Source: DAISWO01 sp036826295 (GTDB lineage: Bacteria; Patescibacteriota; Saccharimonadia; Saccharimonadales; JAGQNJ01). Taken from it: a stretch of DNA of 64,000 nucleotides. The position numbers and the translations under genes were made by a program. Where the stretch lies: positions 1 to 64,000 of the forward strand of contig DAISWO010000002.1 of NCBI GenBank assembly GCA_036826295.1, given 5' to 3'. This document shows positions 24,653 to 33,125 of the stretch, in pieces. Under the pieces are notes generated by a model that saw only the letters and a program-made list of their open reading frames with translations, did no database searches and was not told the origin of the DNA. The first letter of the stretch is position 1. Each line of letters starts with the position of its first letter.

Positions 24653-27600
24653 ATGGCAGAAAAAAAACTTCGTAGCAGCGACTATGTGCATCTGCATAAT
24701 CATACTCATCATAGCCTCCTTGATGGCCTGACCAAGATCCCGGCATTAATAGAGTATGTAAAGAGTCAGGGTATGAAGGCAATAGCGATGACCGATCATG
24801 GAACACTGTCAGGCGCCATAGATTTTTACATAAATGCCGTAAACAATGAAGTAAAACCAATAATTGGTATAGAAACTTACGTCGCAGCTAGGAATCATAC
24901 TGATAAGGATTCCCAGAAAGATAAAGCAAATTTCCACTTAATATTATTGGCAATGAACAATATCGGTTATAAAAATTTGATGAGACTCAGTACAATCGCT
25001 AACCTTGACGGATATTATTATAAGCCAAGGGTAGACAGGAAACTTTTGGAAAAATATAACGAGGGTATCATTGTCTTGAGTGGTTGTATCGGTGGAGAGC
25101 TTGGCGACGCATTTAGAAATCAACAAGACTCTAAGGCAGAAGAAATTGCAAAATGGTATAAGAAAGTCTTCGGTGATAGATATTATCTAGAAATTCAGGA
25201 TCACGGGCACGAAAACCACCCATCAAAGTGGGACGAACAAGTATCGGTTACAAAAAAAACTTTAGAACTCGGCAAAAAACTCGGTATAGATTGTGTTTTG
25301 ACCTGCGACGCTCATTATCTACAGAAGTCAGATCAAGAAGCTCACGAAATATTACTATGTGTTCAAACGGGGTCTTTTCTGACTGACGAAAACAGAATGA
25401 GTTTGAAGAATTTTGATTTGCACGTAACTGAACCTGACGAGTTAATAAAAAGATGGGGAAAAACTAACCCGGAACTTATACAGAATTCTAAACTGATTGC
25501 GGATAGATGTAGTGTTGAACTTGATTTAGGCAAAATATTAATCCCCAAATTCCCTTTACCGGAAGGCGAGTCTGAAAAATCTCATCTATCAAAGATGGTC
25601 TATAAAGGTCTAGTTGAGAGGTATTCTGTAAAAAAACCTAAAGACTTTTCAGACATCTCGATATCGCAAGCAAAAAAAATATTGCCTGATGAAGTTAAAT
25701 CTAGGGCTGAGTTTGAATTAGGCGTTATTGATAGCATGGGATTCAATGGGTATTTTTTGATAATTGAAGATTTCATTAGCTGGGGAAAGAGACACTCAAT
25801 AGTCTTTGGACCCGGCAGGGGTTCTGCGGCAGGATCAATTATCGCCTATTCATTAAAAATTACTGAGCTTGACCCTCTGAGATACGATCTATTGTTTGAA
25901 CGTTTTTTGAATCCAGAACGAATATCAATGCCTGATATTGATATCGATATTCAGGATACCCGTCGTGACGAGGTTATTCAGTATTGCGTTTCTAAATACG
26001 GAGAAGACAGAGTAGCAAATATTGTGACATTTGGTACTATGGCCGCCAGAAATGCAGTTAGAGACGTCGCTAGAGTGTTGCAGGTACCTTATGCCGAGTC
26101 GGATAGGCTTGCAAAAATGATTCCACCTCCTGTTCAGGGGCGTCACGTTCCTTTGAAAATAAGTCTTGTTGAAAATGAGGAGCTCAAACGAGAGTATGAA
26201 ACTAATGAGACTGCAAAAAAAGTTTTTGATCTTGCTACAAAACTTGAAGGTACGATTCGGTCCCATGGGGTTCATGCTGCAGGAGTAGTTATTGCCCCAG
26301 ATGATATCGTAAAGTTTACGCCGTTAGAAATGGCTCAAAAAGGTGTTATCTCAACACAATACCCCATGAACCCAGTGGAGGAATTGGGGTTGCTTAAAAT
26401 GGATTTTCTTGGATTGTCTAATTTGACAATTATAAAAAACACCCTAAGAATTGTAAAAAAAGTTGAGGGTATAGATGTTGTATTAACCGAATTACCACTG
26501 GACGATTCAAAAACTTATGAACTGTTGGGCAGAGGTGACACAACAGGAGTTTTCCAGTTCGAATCACCTGGCATGAAACGCTATCTAAAGCAGTTAAAAC
26601 CTGAAGTTTTTGAAGATATTGTAGCAATGGGTGCCCTCTACAGACCTGGCCCGCTTACAGCTGGCCTTACCGATAAATTTATCGCTAGAAAGAACGGCTT
26701 AGAAAAGGTCGTTTATGAGCACCCTCTTATGAAAAAAGCCCTTGGAGGAACTTACGGAGTCTTGGTTTACCAAGAACAAGTTATGCGCATTGCTCGTGAT
26801 ATGTGCGGTTTTACCGGCGGGCAGGCTGACACGTTACGTAAAGCGATAGGTAAGAAAAAATTAGATTTAATGGCAAAGATGAAAATCGAGTTTGTCGATG
26901 GCATGATCAAGAATTCTGGAGTTACTCGTGATTTTGCAGAAAAATTCTGGAAAGATCTAGAAGGTTTTGCTGATTATGCGTTCAACAAATCACATTCAGC
27001 TTGTTATGGATTGATCTCTTTCCAAACAGCCTATTTGAAGGCCCATCACACAAATGCATTTATGGCAGCATTAATGACCAGTGATTACGATGACACTGAT
27101 AGACTGGCAATTGAAATTAAAGAGTGTCAACATATTGGAATTGATGTGTTGCCACCAGACATCAATGAATCTTTCTTAGAGTTTGCCGTGGTCCCTGGTA
27201 AAGAACAGATTAGATTTGGACTAAATGCAGTTAAAAACGTTGGCTCTGGGGCTGCCGAAGAAATTGTTCGGGCAAGAGAATCCAATGGTCGCTTTAAAAG
27301 TCTTTCAGATTTTTTTAATGCCATTGACTCTCATATAGTTAATAGAAAAACCGTCGAAAGTCTAATTAAAGCAGGGGGATTTGATGAGTTTGGCGATAGA
27401 CAGTTTTTGCTTGATAACGTAGATAGTCTATTGTCGTTCGGAATAAAATCTCAAAAAGACCAGAACAGCGGACAGACCGATATTTTTGGCGCTCAAACAA
27501 AAGATAGTTTAGTTATGAAGCCAGAACTGAATTTGGGAGAACCTTCTGGTAAAACCCCGGTTAAACAAAAATTACTTTGGGAGAGAGAACTATTGGGATT

Positions 27601-28270
27601 GTATCTTTCCGAACATCCTCTGGACGAATATACAAAAATACTTGAAGAACAGACAGTTCCAATATCGGCGATCCTACCCGAACATCACAATAAGTCAGTT
27701 CAAGTCGGTGGAGAAATAATTTCAGAAAAAGAGATCATGACAAAAAATGGTCAAAAGATGGCTTTTGTACGACTTGCTGATATGAATTCTGAGATTGAAT
27801 TAATCATCTTTCCTAATGTTTATCAGCAGACTATTGGAATATGGGACAAACATAATATCGTTATAGCTAAAGGAAAAATTTCTTCGAAAAACCAGCAAGG
27901 AGAACCAGACGATATAAAGATACTACTTGACGAGGCTCGAGAAGTAACTTCTCAACAAGCTGAAGCGTATCAATCGACTGGCAGAAAAAAGAAACCGCCA
28001 AAAATTTCCGATGTAAAGAAGAGCAATTCGCATAAAGATAAAGCTGAAAGAGTCTATATAAAAATTGCAGACTTAACTAATTCAGAATTATTACAAAACA
28101 TAAAAAACGTAATAGATGAAAATACTGGTAATACTGAAGTGGTATTAGTGATAGGCGAAAAAGAGTCAAGAAAGGCTATAAAACTACCAACGAAAATTAA
28201 GAATAATTCAAGTGGAATAGAGAGTTTGCGAGCATTAGTTGGCGATTCAAATCTTAAAATCTCCGAATGA
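24653..28270 (+). CDS. dnaE: DNA polymerase III alpha subunit
   Basis: Catalytic subunit of the replicative polymerase. In 1205 residues one finds the N-terminal PHP domain with its metal-type histidines (HLHNHTHHSLLDG, then MTDHGTLSG), the polymerase active site with the paired aspartates in MPDIDIDIQD, the FGPGRGSAAGSI loop, the fingers region with GVLVYQEQVMRIA and NKSHSACYG, a helix-hairpin-helix (GRFKSLSDFFNAI) and an OB-fold near residues 1010-1090 (around KNGQKMAFVRLADM). Both PHP histidine clusters look intact, so a proofreading-like activity is conceivable. It ends in TGA three bases from the convergent CAP-domain gene. Confidence 0.97.
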   Translation: MAEKKLRSSDYVHLHNHTHHSLLDGLTKIPALIEYVKSQGMKAIAMTDHGTLSGAIDFYINAVNNEVKPIIGIETYVAARNHTDKDSQKDKANFHLILLAMNNIGYKNLMRLSTIANLDGYYYKPRVDRKLLEKYNEGIIVLSGCIGGELGDAFRNQQDSKAEEIAKWYKKVFGDRYYLEIQDHGHENHPSKWDEQVSVTKKTLELGKKLGIDCVLTCDAHYLQKSDQEAHEILLCVQTGSFLTDENRMSLKNFDLHVTEPDELIKRWGKTNPELIQNSKLIADRCSVELDLGKILIPKFPLPEGESEKSHLSKMVYKGLVERYSVKKPKDFSDISISQAKKILPDEVKSRAEFELGVIDSMGFNGYFLIIEDFISWGKRHSIVFGPGRGSAAGSIIAYSLKITELDPLRYDLLFERFLNPERISMPDIDIDIQDTRRDEVIQYCVSKYGEDRVANIVTFGTMAARNAVRDVARVLQVPYAESDRLAKMIPPPVQGRHVPLKISLVENEELKREYETNETAKKVFDLATKLEGTIRSHGVHAAGVVIAPDDIVKFTPLEMAQKGVISTQYPMNPVEELGLLKMDFLGLSNLTIIKNTLRIVKKVEGIDVVLTELPLDDSKTYELLGRGDTTGVFQFESPGMKRYLKQLKPEVFEDIVAMGALYRPGPLTAGLTDKFIARKNGLEKVVYEHPLMKKALGGTYGVLVYQEQVMRIARDMCGFTGGQADTLRKAIGKKKLDLMAKMKIEFVDGMIKNSGVTRDFAEKFWKDLEGFADYAFNKSHSACYGLISFQTAYLKAHHTNAFMAALMTSDYDDTDRLAIEIKECQHIGIDVLPPDINESFLEFAVVPGKEQIRFGLNAVKNVGSGAAEEIVRARESNGRFKSLSDFFNAIDSHIVNRKTVESLIKAGGFDEFGDRQFLLDNVDSLLSFGIKSQKDQNSGQTDIFGAQTKDSLVMKPELNLGEPSGKTPVKQKLLWERELLGLYLSEHPLDEYTKILEEQTVPISAILPEHHNKSVQVGGEIISEKEIMTKNGQKMAFVRLADMNSEIELIIFPNVYQQTIGIWDKHNIVIAKGKISSKNQQGEPDDIKILLDEAREVTSQQAEAYQSTGRKKKPPKISDVKKSNSHKDKAERVYIKIADLTNSELLQNIKNVIDENTGNTEVVLVIGEKESRKAIKLPTKIKNNSSGIESLRALVGDSNLKISE

Positions 28271-28273
28271 TAT

Positions 28274-29236
28274 CTATAGAATATAGCCAACTCGTTGACT
28301 AACTAGAATACAAAGAGCGACTAAGGCAATAAGCGTTATGTCAAGTAATGGGTTCTTTATTACGAACTTTTCCCCTCGTTTAAGTGTACGTTTGATCGCA
28401 ACACTATGTTTCACAAAAAGATAAGTAATTGAACCCCCAATGATAAATACAACCAAGTATTGTAGCCAAGGCAAGTTATATCCTGCGAAGGCTTGTAGTC
28501 TGCTGACTCCCACGTTCTTAACTTCAACAGTTTTACTGCCAAGTGTTGTGCTATAGGAATTCGCGCTTGGTTTAGTAGTCGAGAATGTCCCGTCCGAACT
28601 TTTTGTTGAGGTTCCATACATCGCAACGACAATAGTTGTAGGACCAGATTTTTGGAAATTGGAGCTATTAGCAAAACCAAAACCAACATCTTGGTAGTTA
28701 TTATCCAATACGTTTTCGCGGTGCGATGGGCTATTAAGCCAACCAGCCAGCACCTCAGTAGGCGCCGAGAACCCATAAGCTAGATTTTCGCCGGCTTTTT
28801 GATATGTATAATCGAATTTATTGATGAAAACCCATGGCGCTTGACCATTCGGGGTATCGTGAGACCAATAGTCTTTCTCGACCATGTCTTCAGCTTTTGC
28901 TTGAGCGGCACTAGTTAATTTTTTGTTAATTTCCAGAGGTTTTTTGTCATTTTGTTGTCTAACAGTATTCGTAGAATCAAGGAGTCCATTGACACTCATG
29001 TTGGTTGCATAAGAAAGCACACCATTACTGATATTCGGTAAGCGCCAAGGCTGAATAATCGCCAAAATTATAAATAAAATCGACAATAATGGCAAGTACG
29101 GATAGTATGTCTTTAAAAATTGTTTAGATTGTTTGTTTTTGGGCCGAAGATTTGAATGTAGCTTTGTTTTTGGCTGTAAGTTTATTACTCGGCTATTTTT
29201 ATTTTTCTTCGTTTTTGCGCCCCTTTGGTGCGACAT
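28274..29236 (-). CDS. CAP/SCP-domain protein with several membrane segments
   Basis: A 320-residue envelope protein. A basic N-terminal region (residues 1-45) leads into one hydrophobic segment (PYLPLLSILFIILAIIQPW); the CAP (YkwD/SCP) domain lies outside the membrane at about residues 85-205, with SHDTPNGQ, AGENLAYGF and SPSHRENVLDNNYQDVGFG; two further hydrophobic segments close the protein. Secreted CAP proteins occur widely and have no single known function. On its strand an extended -10 (TGT-TATAAT, 29243-29251) lies 6 bases before the ATG, abutting the end of the preceding methyltransferase gene. Confidence 0.9.
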   Translation of the reverse strand: MSHQRGAKTKKNKNSRVINLQPKTKLHSNLRPKNKQSKQFLKTYYPYLPLLSILFIILAIIQPWRLPNISNGVLSYATNMSVNGLLDSTNTVRQQNDKKPLEINKKLTSAAQAKAEDMVEKDYWSHDTPNGQAPWVFINKFDYTYQKAGENLAYGFSAPTEVLAGWLNSPSHRENVLDNNYQDVGFGFANSSNFQKSGPTTIVVAMYGTSTKSSDGTFSTTKPSANSYSTTLGSKTVEVKNVGVSRLQAFAGYNLPWLQYLVVFIIGGSITYLFVKHSVAIKRTLKRGEKFVIKNPLLDITLIALVALCILVSQRVGYIL

Positions 29237-29251
29237 ATGATTATTATAACA

Positions 29252-29764
29252 CTAATGCTTGAATCGAGAAACAACCTTTATTTGGTAAAGTATTACCGCC
29301 GTAGCTTGAACGACGTTAAATGACTCTTTTTTACCAAACATCGGGATTTCTAGAATTTTGTCGCATTTTTCTATAATGGATTTATCGACACCCGCGACTT
29401 CGTTACCTATGATAATTGCAACTTTTTTAGGGGGTAGATATTCTTCAACCGAGATTGAGCCTGTATTTTGTTCAAGAGCTATAATTTCATAAGATTCTGA
29501 TCTTAATTCGTTAACAAGATTAACAAGATCTGAATGGTATGACCAAGGTAGTGTCTTATCTGCTCCTAAAGCGGTTTTCGAGATTTGAGTGTTCAATTTT
29601 GAACTAATGTGAGGCAGGCGTTGATCATTTTTTGATGTTGGATATGGTGTGTAACCTGTGAAATATACGTGAGATACTCCGAAACCCTCAGCAGTTCGAA
29701 TAATTGATCCAACGTTATGAGTGCTTCGTATATTATTTACTATAACTACTACTTCTTGCTCCAT
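29252..29764 (-). CDS. RNA 2'-O-ribose methyltransferase, SpoU/TrmH family
   Basis: SPOUT-fold methyltransferase that modifies a ribose in tRNA or rRNA with S-adenosylmethionine. The three family motifs are visible: NNIRSTHNVGSIIRTAEGFG, IIGNEVAGVD, and IPMFGKKESFNVVQATAVILY with the knotted SAM site. At 170 residues it is a minimal catalytic domain without the N-terminal substrate-binding extension of TrmH or RlmB, so the target cannot be named. TATACT lies 9 bases before the ATG. It is divergent from the pilB-like gene. Confidence 0.9.
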   Translation of the reverse strand: MEQEVVVIVNNIRSTHNVGSIIRTAEGFGVSHVYFTGYTPYPTSKNDQRLPHISSKLNTQISKTALGADKTLPWSYHSDLVNLVNELRSESYEIIALEQNTGSISVEEYLPPKKVAIIIGNEVAGVDKSIIEKCDKILEIPMFGKKESFNVVQATAVILYQIKVVSRFKH

Positions 29765-29823
29765 ATAACTAATAGTATAAGACTAATTGCGGTAATAGAG
29801 GTGCTTATGGTTAAATACTATAC

Positions 29824-31428
29824 ATGAGCGATGATGCCAGAAGAGACGAAGAACAGGCTACCCAAAAACGGGCCAGCATACTTGGACTCGATTATGTTGA
29901 TACAAACGCAATTCAAAATAAACAGTTATTCAAGAATATTCTATCGATTAACGACCTTCAGACTATGAAGGTTGTCCCAATTACTTCAGATAGGTTTAAT
30001 GTTCAATTTGGAATTACCAACACCACTTCTCAGCAGACAATGTCTCACTTAAAACAGCAGTTCTCGGACCAACGAGTTAGTTTTGCGCTAATATCAGATG
30101 CTGGATATAGGGATTACATGAGGCTGTATAGCCCGCCGAGACAAGTTGTATACCAAAATATAGAGCTTACTAATGCAGGCACTCAAGAATTAGTAAATAG
30201 TGTCTCGGCTACCCTAGAGCAGGTTAGAGCAGATGACATGCTAGCCTATTTAGTCTCTCAGGCACATAAATTGAACGCATCTGATATCCACGTAGAAAAC
30301 CAACGTGAAGCTGTCAGGATTAGACTACGAATCGACGGTGTTTTACATCCGATTGCTAAAATATCACAACAAAAAAATCGGATTCTTCTCTCAGCCATCG
30401 CTAGTGCCGCAAATATTTCTACTGCAGCAGAAGATGCTCAACAAGGTCATATCTCTGAAAAAGTTAGTATGGCCGACGGATCGTTTGTAGACGTTAACCT
30501 TAGGATCGAAACAGTCCCCACCGTGAATGGTATGGACGTGGTTATGAGGCTGTTTAACCTCAGGGAAGATATGTATACTCTGGATAAATTAGGATTAAGT
30601 GTTAAAGAGCGAAAGGTAGTTGATGACATAATCGCAAAACCTAGCGGGTTGGTTTTGGCTGTTGGCCCTACCGGTTCAGGAAAAACAACTACGCTTTATT
30701 CAATGCTTAATACCCTTAATATTGACACGCGTAAAATAATTACCATTGAAGACCCCGTAGAATATCAGTTTGGTGGAATTACTCAGATTCCGGTTAGATC
30801 TACTAGCGGACAAGAAACGAATTTTGCAAATAAATTACGAGCTGTTTTGCGTTTAGATCCCGATGTTGTGATGGTTGGAGAAATTAGAGATCTTGACACA
30901 GCGAAAACGGCCTTACAAGCATCTTTAACTGGACATCTAGTGCTATCAACTTTTCACGCCGGCTCTGCAGCTGCTGCATTAACAAGAATTCTAGATGTAA
31001 TTGAAGAGAACCCACTTCTAGCTACAGCCATTAGGCTAGTTATGGCTCAGCGTTTAGTGAGAAAGCTGGACGATAAGATAAAGCAACCATACTCTCCAAC
31101 TTCTGCGGAGCTTGATCATATAAAAAAGGTTATTGAGACTCTACCAACTGATGCTACAAAGCCAGATTTAACGAAGATTCAGTTATTCAAACCCGGAAAA
31201 TCGGCAGAGAATCCCTATGGATTTAGTGGTCAAATCGCTCTTCGCGAACAATTTCTTATGAATGACAAAATTATTGGCGTATTACAAAAAGGTGCCAGTG
31301 GTGCATCGACTAAAGACATCGAGAATGTAGCAGTTGAGAGCGGAATGACGACTATGCTACAAGACGGCATTCTGAAAGTGTGCGCTGGACAAACTACACT
31401 TCAAGAAGTGGCAAGAGTTGTTGGCTAG
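29824..31428 (+). CDS. PilB/GspE-type secretion ATPase
   Basis: Hexameric assembly ATPase of the type II secretion/type IV pilus family. There is an N-terminal GspE-like domain (to about residue 110), then the core: SDIHVENQREAVRIRLRIDG, Walker A GPTGSGKTTTLY near residue 281, the Asp box TIEDPVEYQ, Walker B with PDVVMVGEIRD, and the His box STFHAGS. The tetracysteine zinc site normally following MAQRLVRKL is absent, replaced by a lysine-rich loop with no CxxC. No other pilus genes are in the window, so partners must lie elsewhere. It meets the minus-strand gene tail to tail with a four-base overlap. Confidence 0.93.
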   Translation: MSDDARRDEEQATQKRASILGLDYVDTNAIQNKQLFKNILSINDLQTMKVVPITSDRFNVQFGITNTTSQQTMSHLKQQFSDQRVSFALISDAGYRDYMRLYSPPRQVVYQNIELTNAGTQELVNSVSATLEQVRADDMLAYLVSQAHKLNASDIHVENQREAVRIRLRIDGVLHPIAKISQQKNRILLSAIASAANISTAAEDAQQGHISEKVSMADGSFVDVNLRIETVPTVNGMDVVMRLFNLREDMYTLDKLGLSVKERKVVDDIIAKPSGLVLAVGPTGSGKTTTLYSMLNTLNIDTRKIITIEDPVEYQFGGITQIPVRSTSGQETNFANKLRAVLRLDPDVVMVGEIRDLDTAKTALQASLTGHLVLSTFHAGSAAAALTRILDVIEENPLLATAIRLVMAQRLVRKLDDKIKQPYSPTSAELDHIKKVIETLPTDATKPDLTKIQLFKPGKSAENPYGFSGQIALREQFLMNDKIIGVLQKGASGASTKDIENVAVESGMTTMLQDGILKVCAGQTTLQEVARVVG

Positions 31429-31850
31429 CGTAAAGTGTTATTTGGTGCAGTTAATGCTCCACTGTAGTCGATGAAATCCAACATCTCGTTTCCGGTATGG
31501 ACTAGAGAAGAAAGTGCGATTAGATTGTATCCAAGTTGAAATATTCTCCCGTTGTTTCCTGTAAAGTCACGTCCATTAGATACTTTTATGTTTGCAGAGC
31601 TTGTTTTTATTGCCGTTATTGGAACGTCCCCAATACTTGACGGATAATAACATTCTGCCCCTGTAAGTTCCATTGCACGACTAAAATAATCTAAATCAGG
31701 AATCGCCTCAAGCATGGACGAAAATCTGATTATATAATCATCTGGGCGAACTAAGCCTTGTTTAACTAGAAGATCATCTATGGCTTCATGAGGTTTTGTC
31801 CCGCCTTGAGATATTTGTTCTACTGTTCCGAATTTTATGCGTTGTATCAT
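31425..31850 (-). CDS. Unknown 141-residue protein
   Basis: No family recognised. Soluble, mixed alpha/beta by appearance, with an N-terminal helix and loop (VEQISQGGTKPHEAIDDLL) and a C-terminal part containing NGRIFQLGYNLIAL. The gene is well supported by its control region: on the minus strand TTGACA-17-TAATAT and AGGAG four bases before the ATG. This is a rare gene here with both a consensus promoter and a conventional leader, so it may be well expressed. It ends by overlapping the pilB-like gene by four bases. Confidence 0.7.
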   Translation of the reverse strand: MIQRIKFGTVEQISQGGTKPHEAIDDLLVKQGLVRPDDYIIRFSSMLEAIPDLDYFSRAMELTGAECYYPSSIGDVPITAIKTSSANIKVSNGRDFTGNNGRIFQLGYNLIALSSLVHTGNEMLDFIDYSGALTAPNNTLR

Positions 31851-31879
31851 ATAACTCCTGTCAATTAAATAGTTATAAG

Positions 31880-31908
31880 ATATTAGCGCATGTGAGATAA
31901 TATGTCAA
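31880..31908 (-). promoter_or_regulatory. Consensus promoter for the 141-residue unknown gene
   Basis: On the minus strand TTGACA at 31908-31903, a 17-base spacer and TAATAT at 31885-31880. A leader of about 20-25 bases with AGGAG (31859-31855) follows. The rest of the region 31851-31960 is A+T-rich and holds nothing else recognisable. Confidence 0.75.
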
Positions 31909-31960
31909 TAAATAATAAAAGCTCAAGCAAAACATAATAATAAATATACTCAGTATGATA

Positions 31961-33100
31961 TCAAATAATGACTTTAGAAATTGCCGGCACTAACTTTTTA
32001 TCCAGAACACTGGGGATAATATACTCTGTCGTTGGATTGTCCACTAGTTGAGCTATTGCTTTCGCTGCGGCAATTTTGTGTTTGTCGGTGATTTGCTTGA
32101 CTTGATTGTCTAGTGCACCTCTGAATATCCCTGGGAAGGCCAGCGCGTTATTTACTTGGTTAGGAAAATCACTGCGACCTGTCGCCATAATCGCAACGCC
32201 AGCTTTTTTGGCAATGTCAGGCATGATTTCTGGTGTCGGGTTGGCCATTGCAAAAATTATCGGGTCTTTTGACATTGTCTTTACCATATCGGCAGTGACT
32301 AGACCGGGAGCTGACACACCGATAAAAATGTCGGCACCTTTCATGGCGTCTGCTAGCGTACCGTTCTTATCTTTTTTGTTAGTAAATTTTAGCAATTTCT
32401 TTTTTTCGCTATTTAGATCCGTTCTGGACTGAGATATTATCCCTTTGCTATCTACGACTAAAATCTCTGGCTTTGCGTACAGGTGAATAAGCTTCATAAC
32501 TGCCGTACCAGCAGCTCCAGCTCCCACACATACAATCTTGCAATCTTTTAGTTTTCTACCGGTTATCTTCATAGAATTTATCAACCCAGCTAGTACTACA
32601 ACAGCAGTACCATGCTGATCATCGTGAAAAACAGGTATTTTAAGCTCTTTTTTTAATCGTTCTTCAACTTCGAAGCATATAGGAGCCGCAATGTCTTCTA
32701 GGTTAATACCTCCAAAACTAGGTGCAATAGCTTTAACTGTAGCGACAATTTCGTCAGCACTATGGACGTCAATAATAATTGGCACGGCATCTATATTGGC
32801 AAAGTGTTTGAAAAGCATGGCTTTGCCCTCCATAACAGGCAAGGCACCGTACGGGCCAATATTGCCAAGGCCTAGTACTGCTGACCCATCACTAATTACC
32901 GCAACAGAGTTATTGAGCCAGGTGTAATCTCTAGCTTGGCTAGGGTTCTCTGCGACAAAACTTGATACAGCCGCGACTCCTGGGGTGTAATAGGTGCTTA
33001 ATTTTTCAGGACTGTCTAATTTATCTTTTAACGAAACGGATATTTTACCTTTTAGTTTTTTGTGTTGCGCCAGCGCGATTTTCCCATAATCTTTCTTCAT
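31961..33100 (-). CDS. Malic enzyme (NAD-dependent malate dehydrogenase, oxaloacetate-decarboxylating)
   Basis: Converts malate to pyruvate and carbon dioxide with NAD(P). The tyrosine-bearing TYYTPGVAAVSS, the NNSVAVISDGSAVLGLGN catalytic region, the metal-binding acids in VFHDDQHGTA, and the nucleotide fold CVGAGAAGTAVMKL are present. A GTG at 33118 would extend the frame by six residues, but the ATG at 33100 is chosen: a TATTAT box ends 8 bases before it and the protein then begins MKKDYGK at the family's usual point, with 379 residues. It follows the ATP-grasp gene on the same strand, which may also concern pyruvate or phosphoenolpyruvate. Confidence 0.93.
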   Translation of the reverse strand: MKKDYGKIALAQHKKLKGKISVSLKDKLDSPEKLSTYYTPGVAAVSSFVAENPSQARDYTWLNNSVAVISDGSAVLGLGNIGPYGALPVMEGKAMLFKHFANIDAVPIIIDVHSADEIVATVKAIAPSFGGINLEDIAAPICFEVEERLKKELKIPVFHDDQHGTAVVVLAGLINSMKITGRKLKDCKIVCVGAGAAGTAVMKLIHLYAKPEILVVDSKGIISQSRTDLNSEKKKLLKFTNKKDKNGTLADAMKGADIFIGVSAPGLVTADMVKTMSKDPIIFAMANPTPEIMPDIAKKAGVAIMATGRSDFPNQVNNALAFPGIFRGALDNQVKQITDKHKIAAAKAIAQLVDNPTTEYIIPSVLDKKLVPAISKVII

Positions 33101-33125
33101 ATAATCTAATAATAGCACGCGGGTC

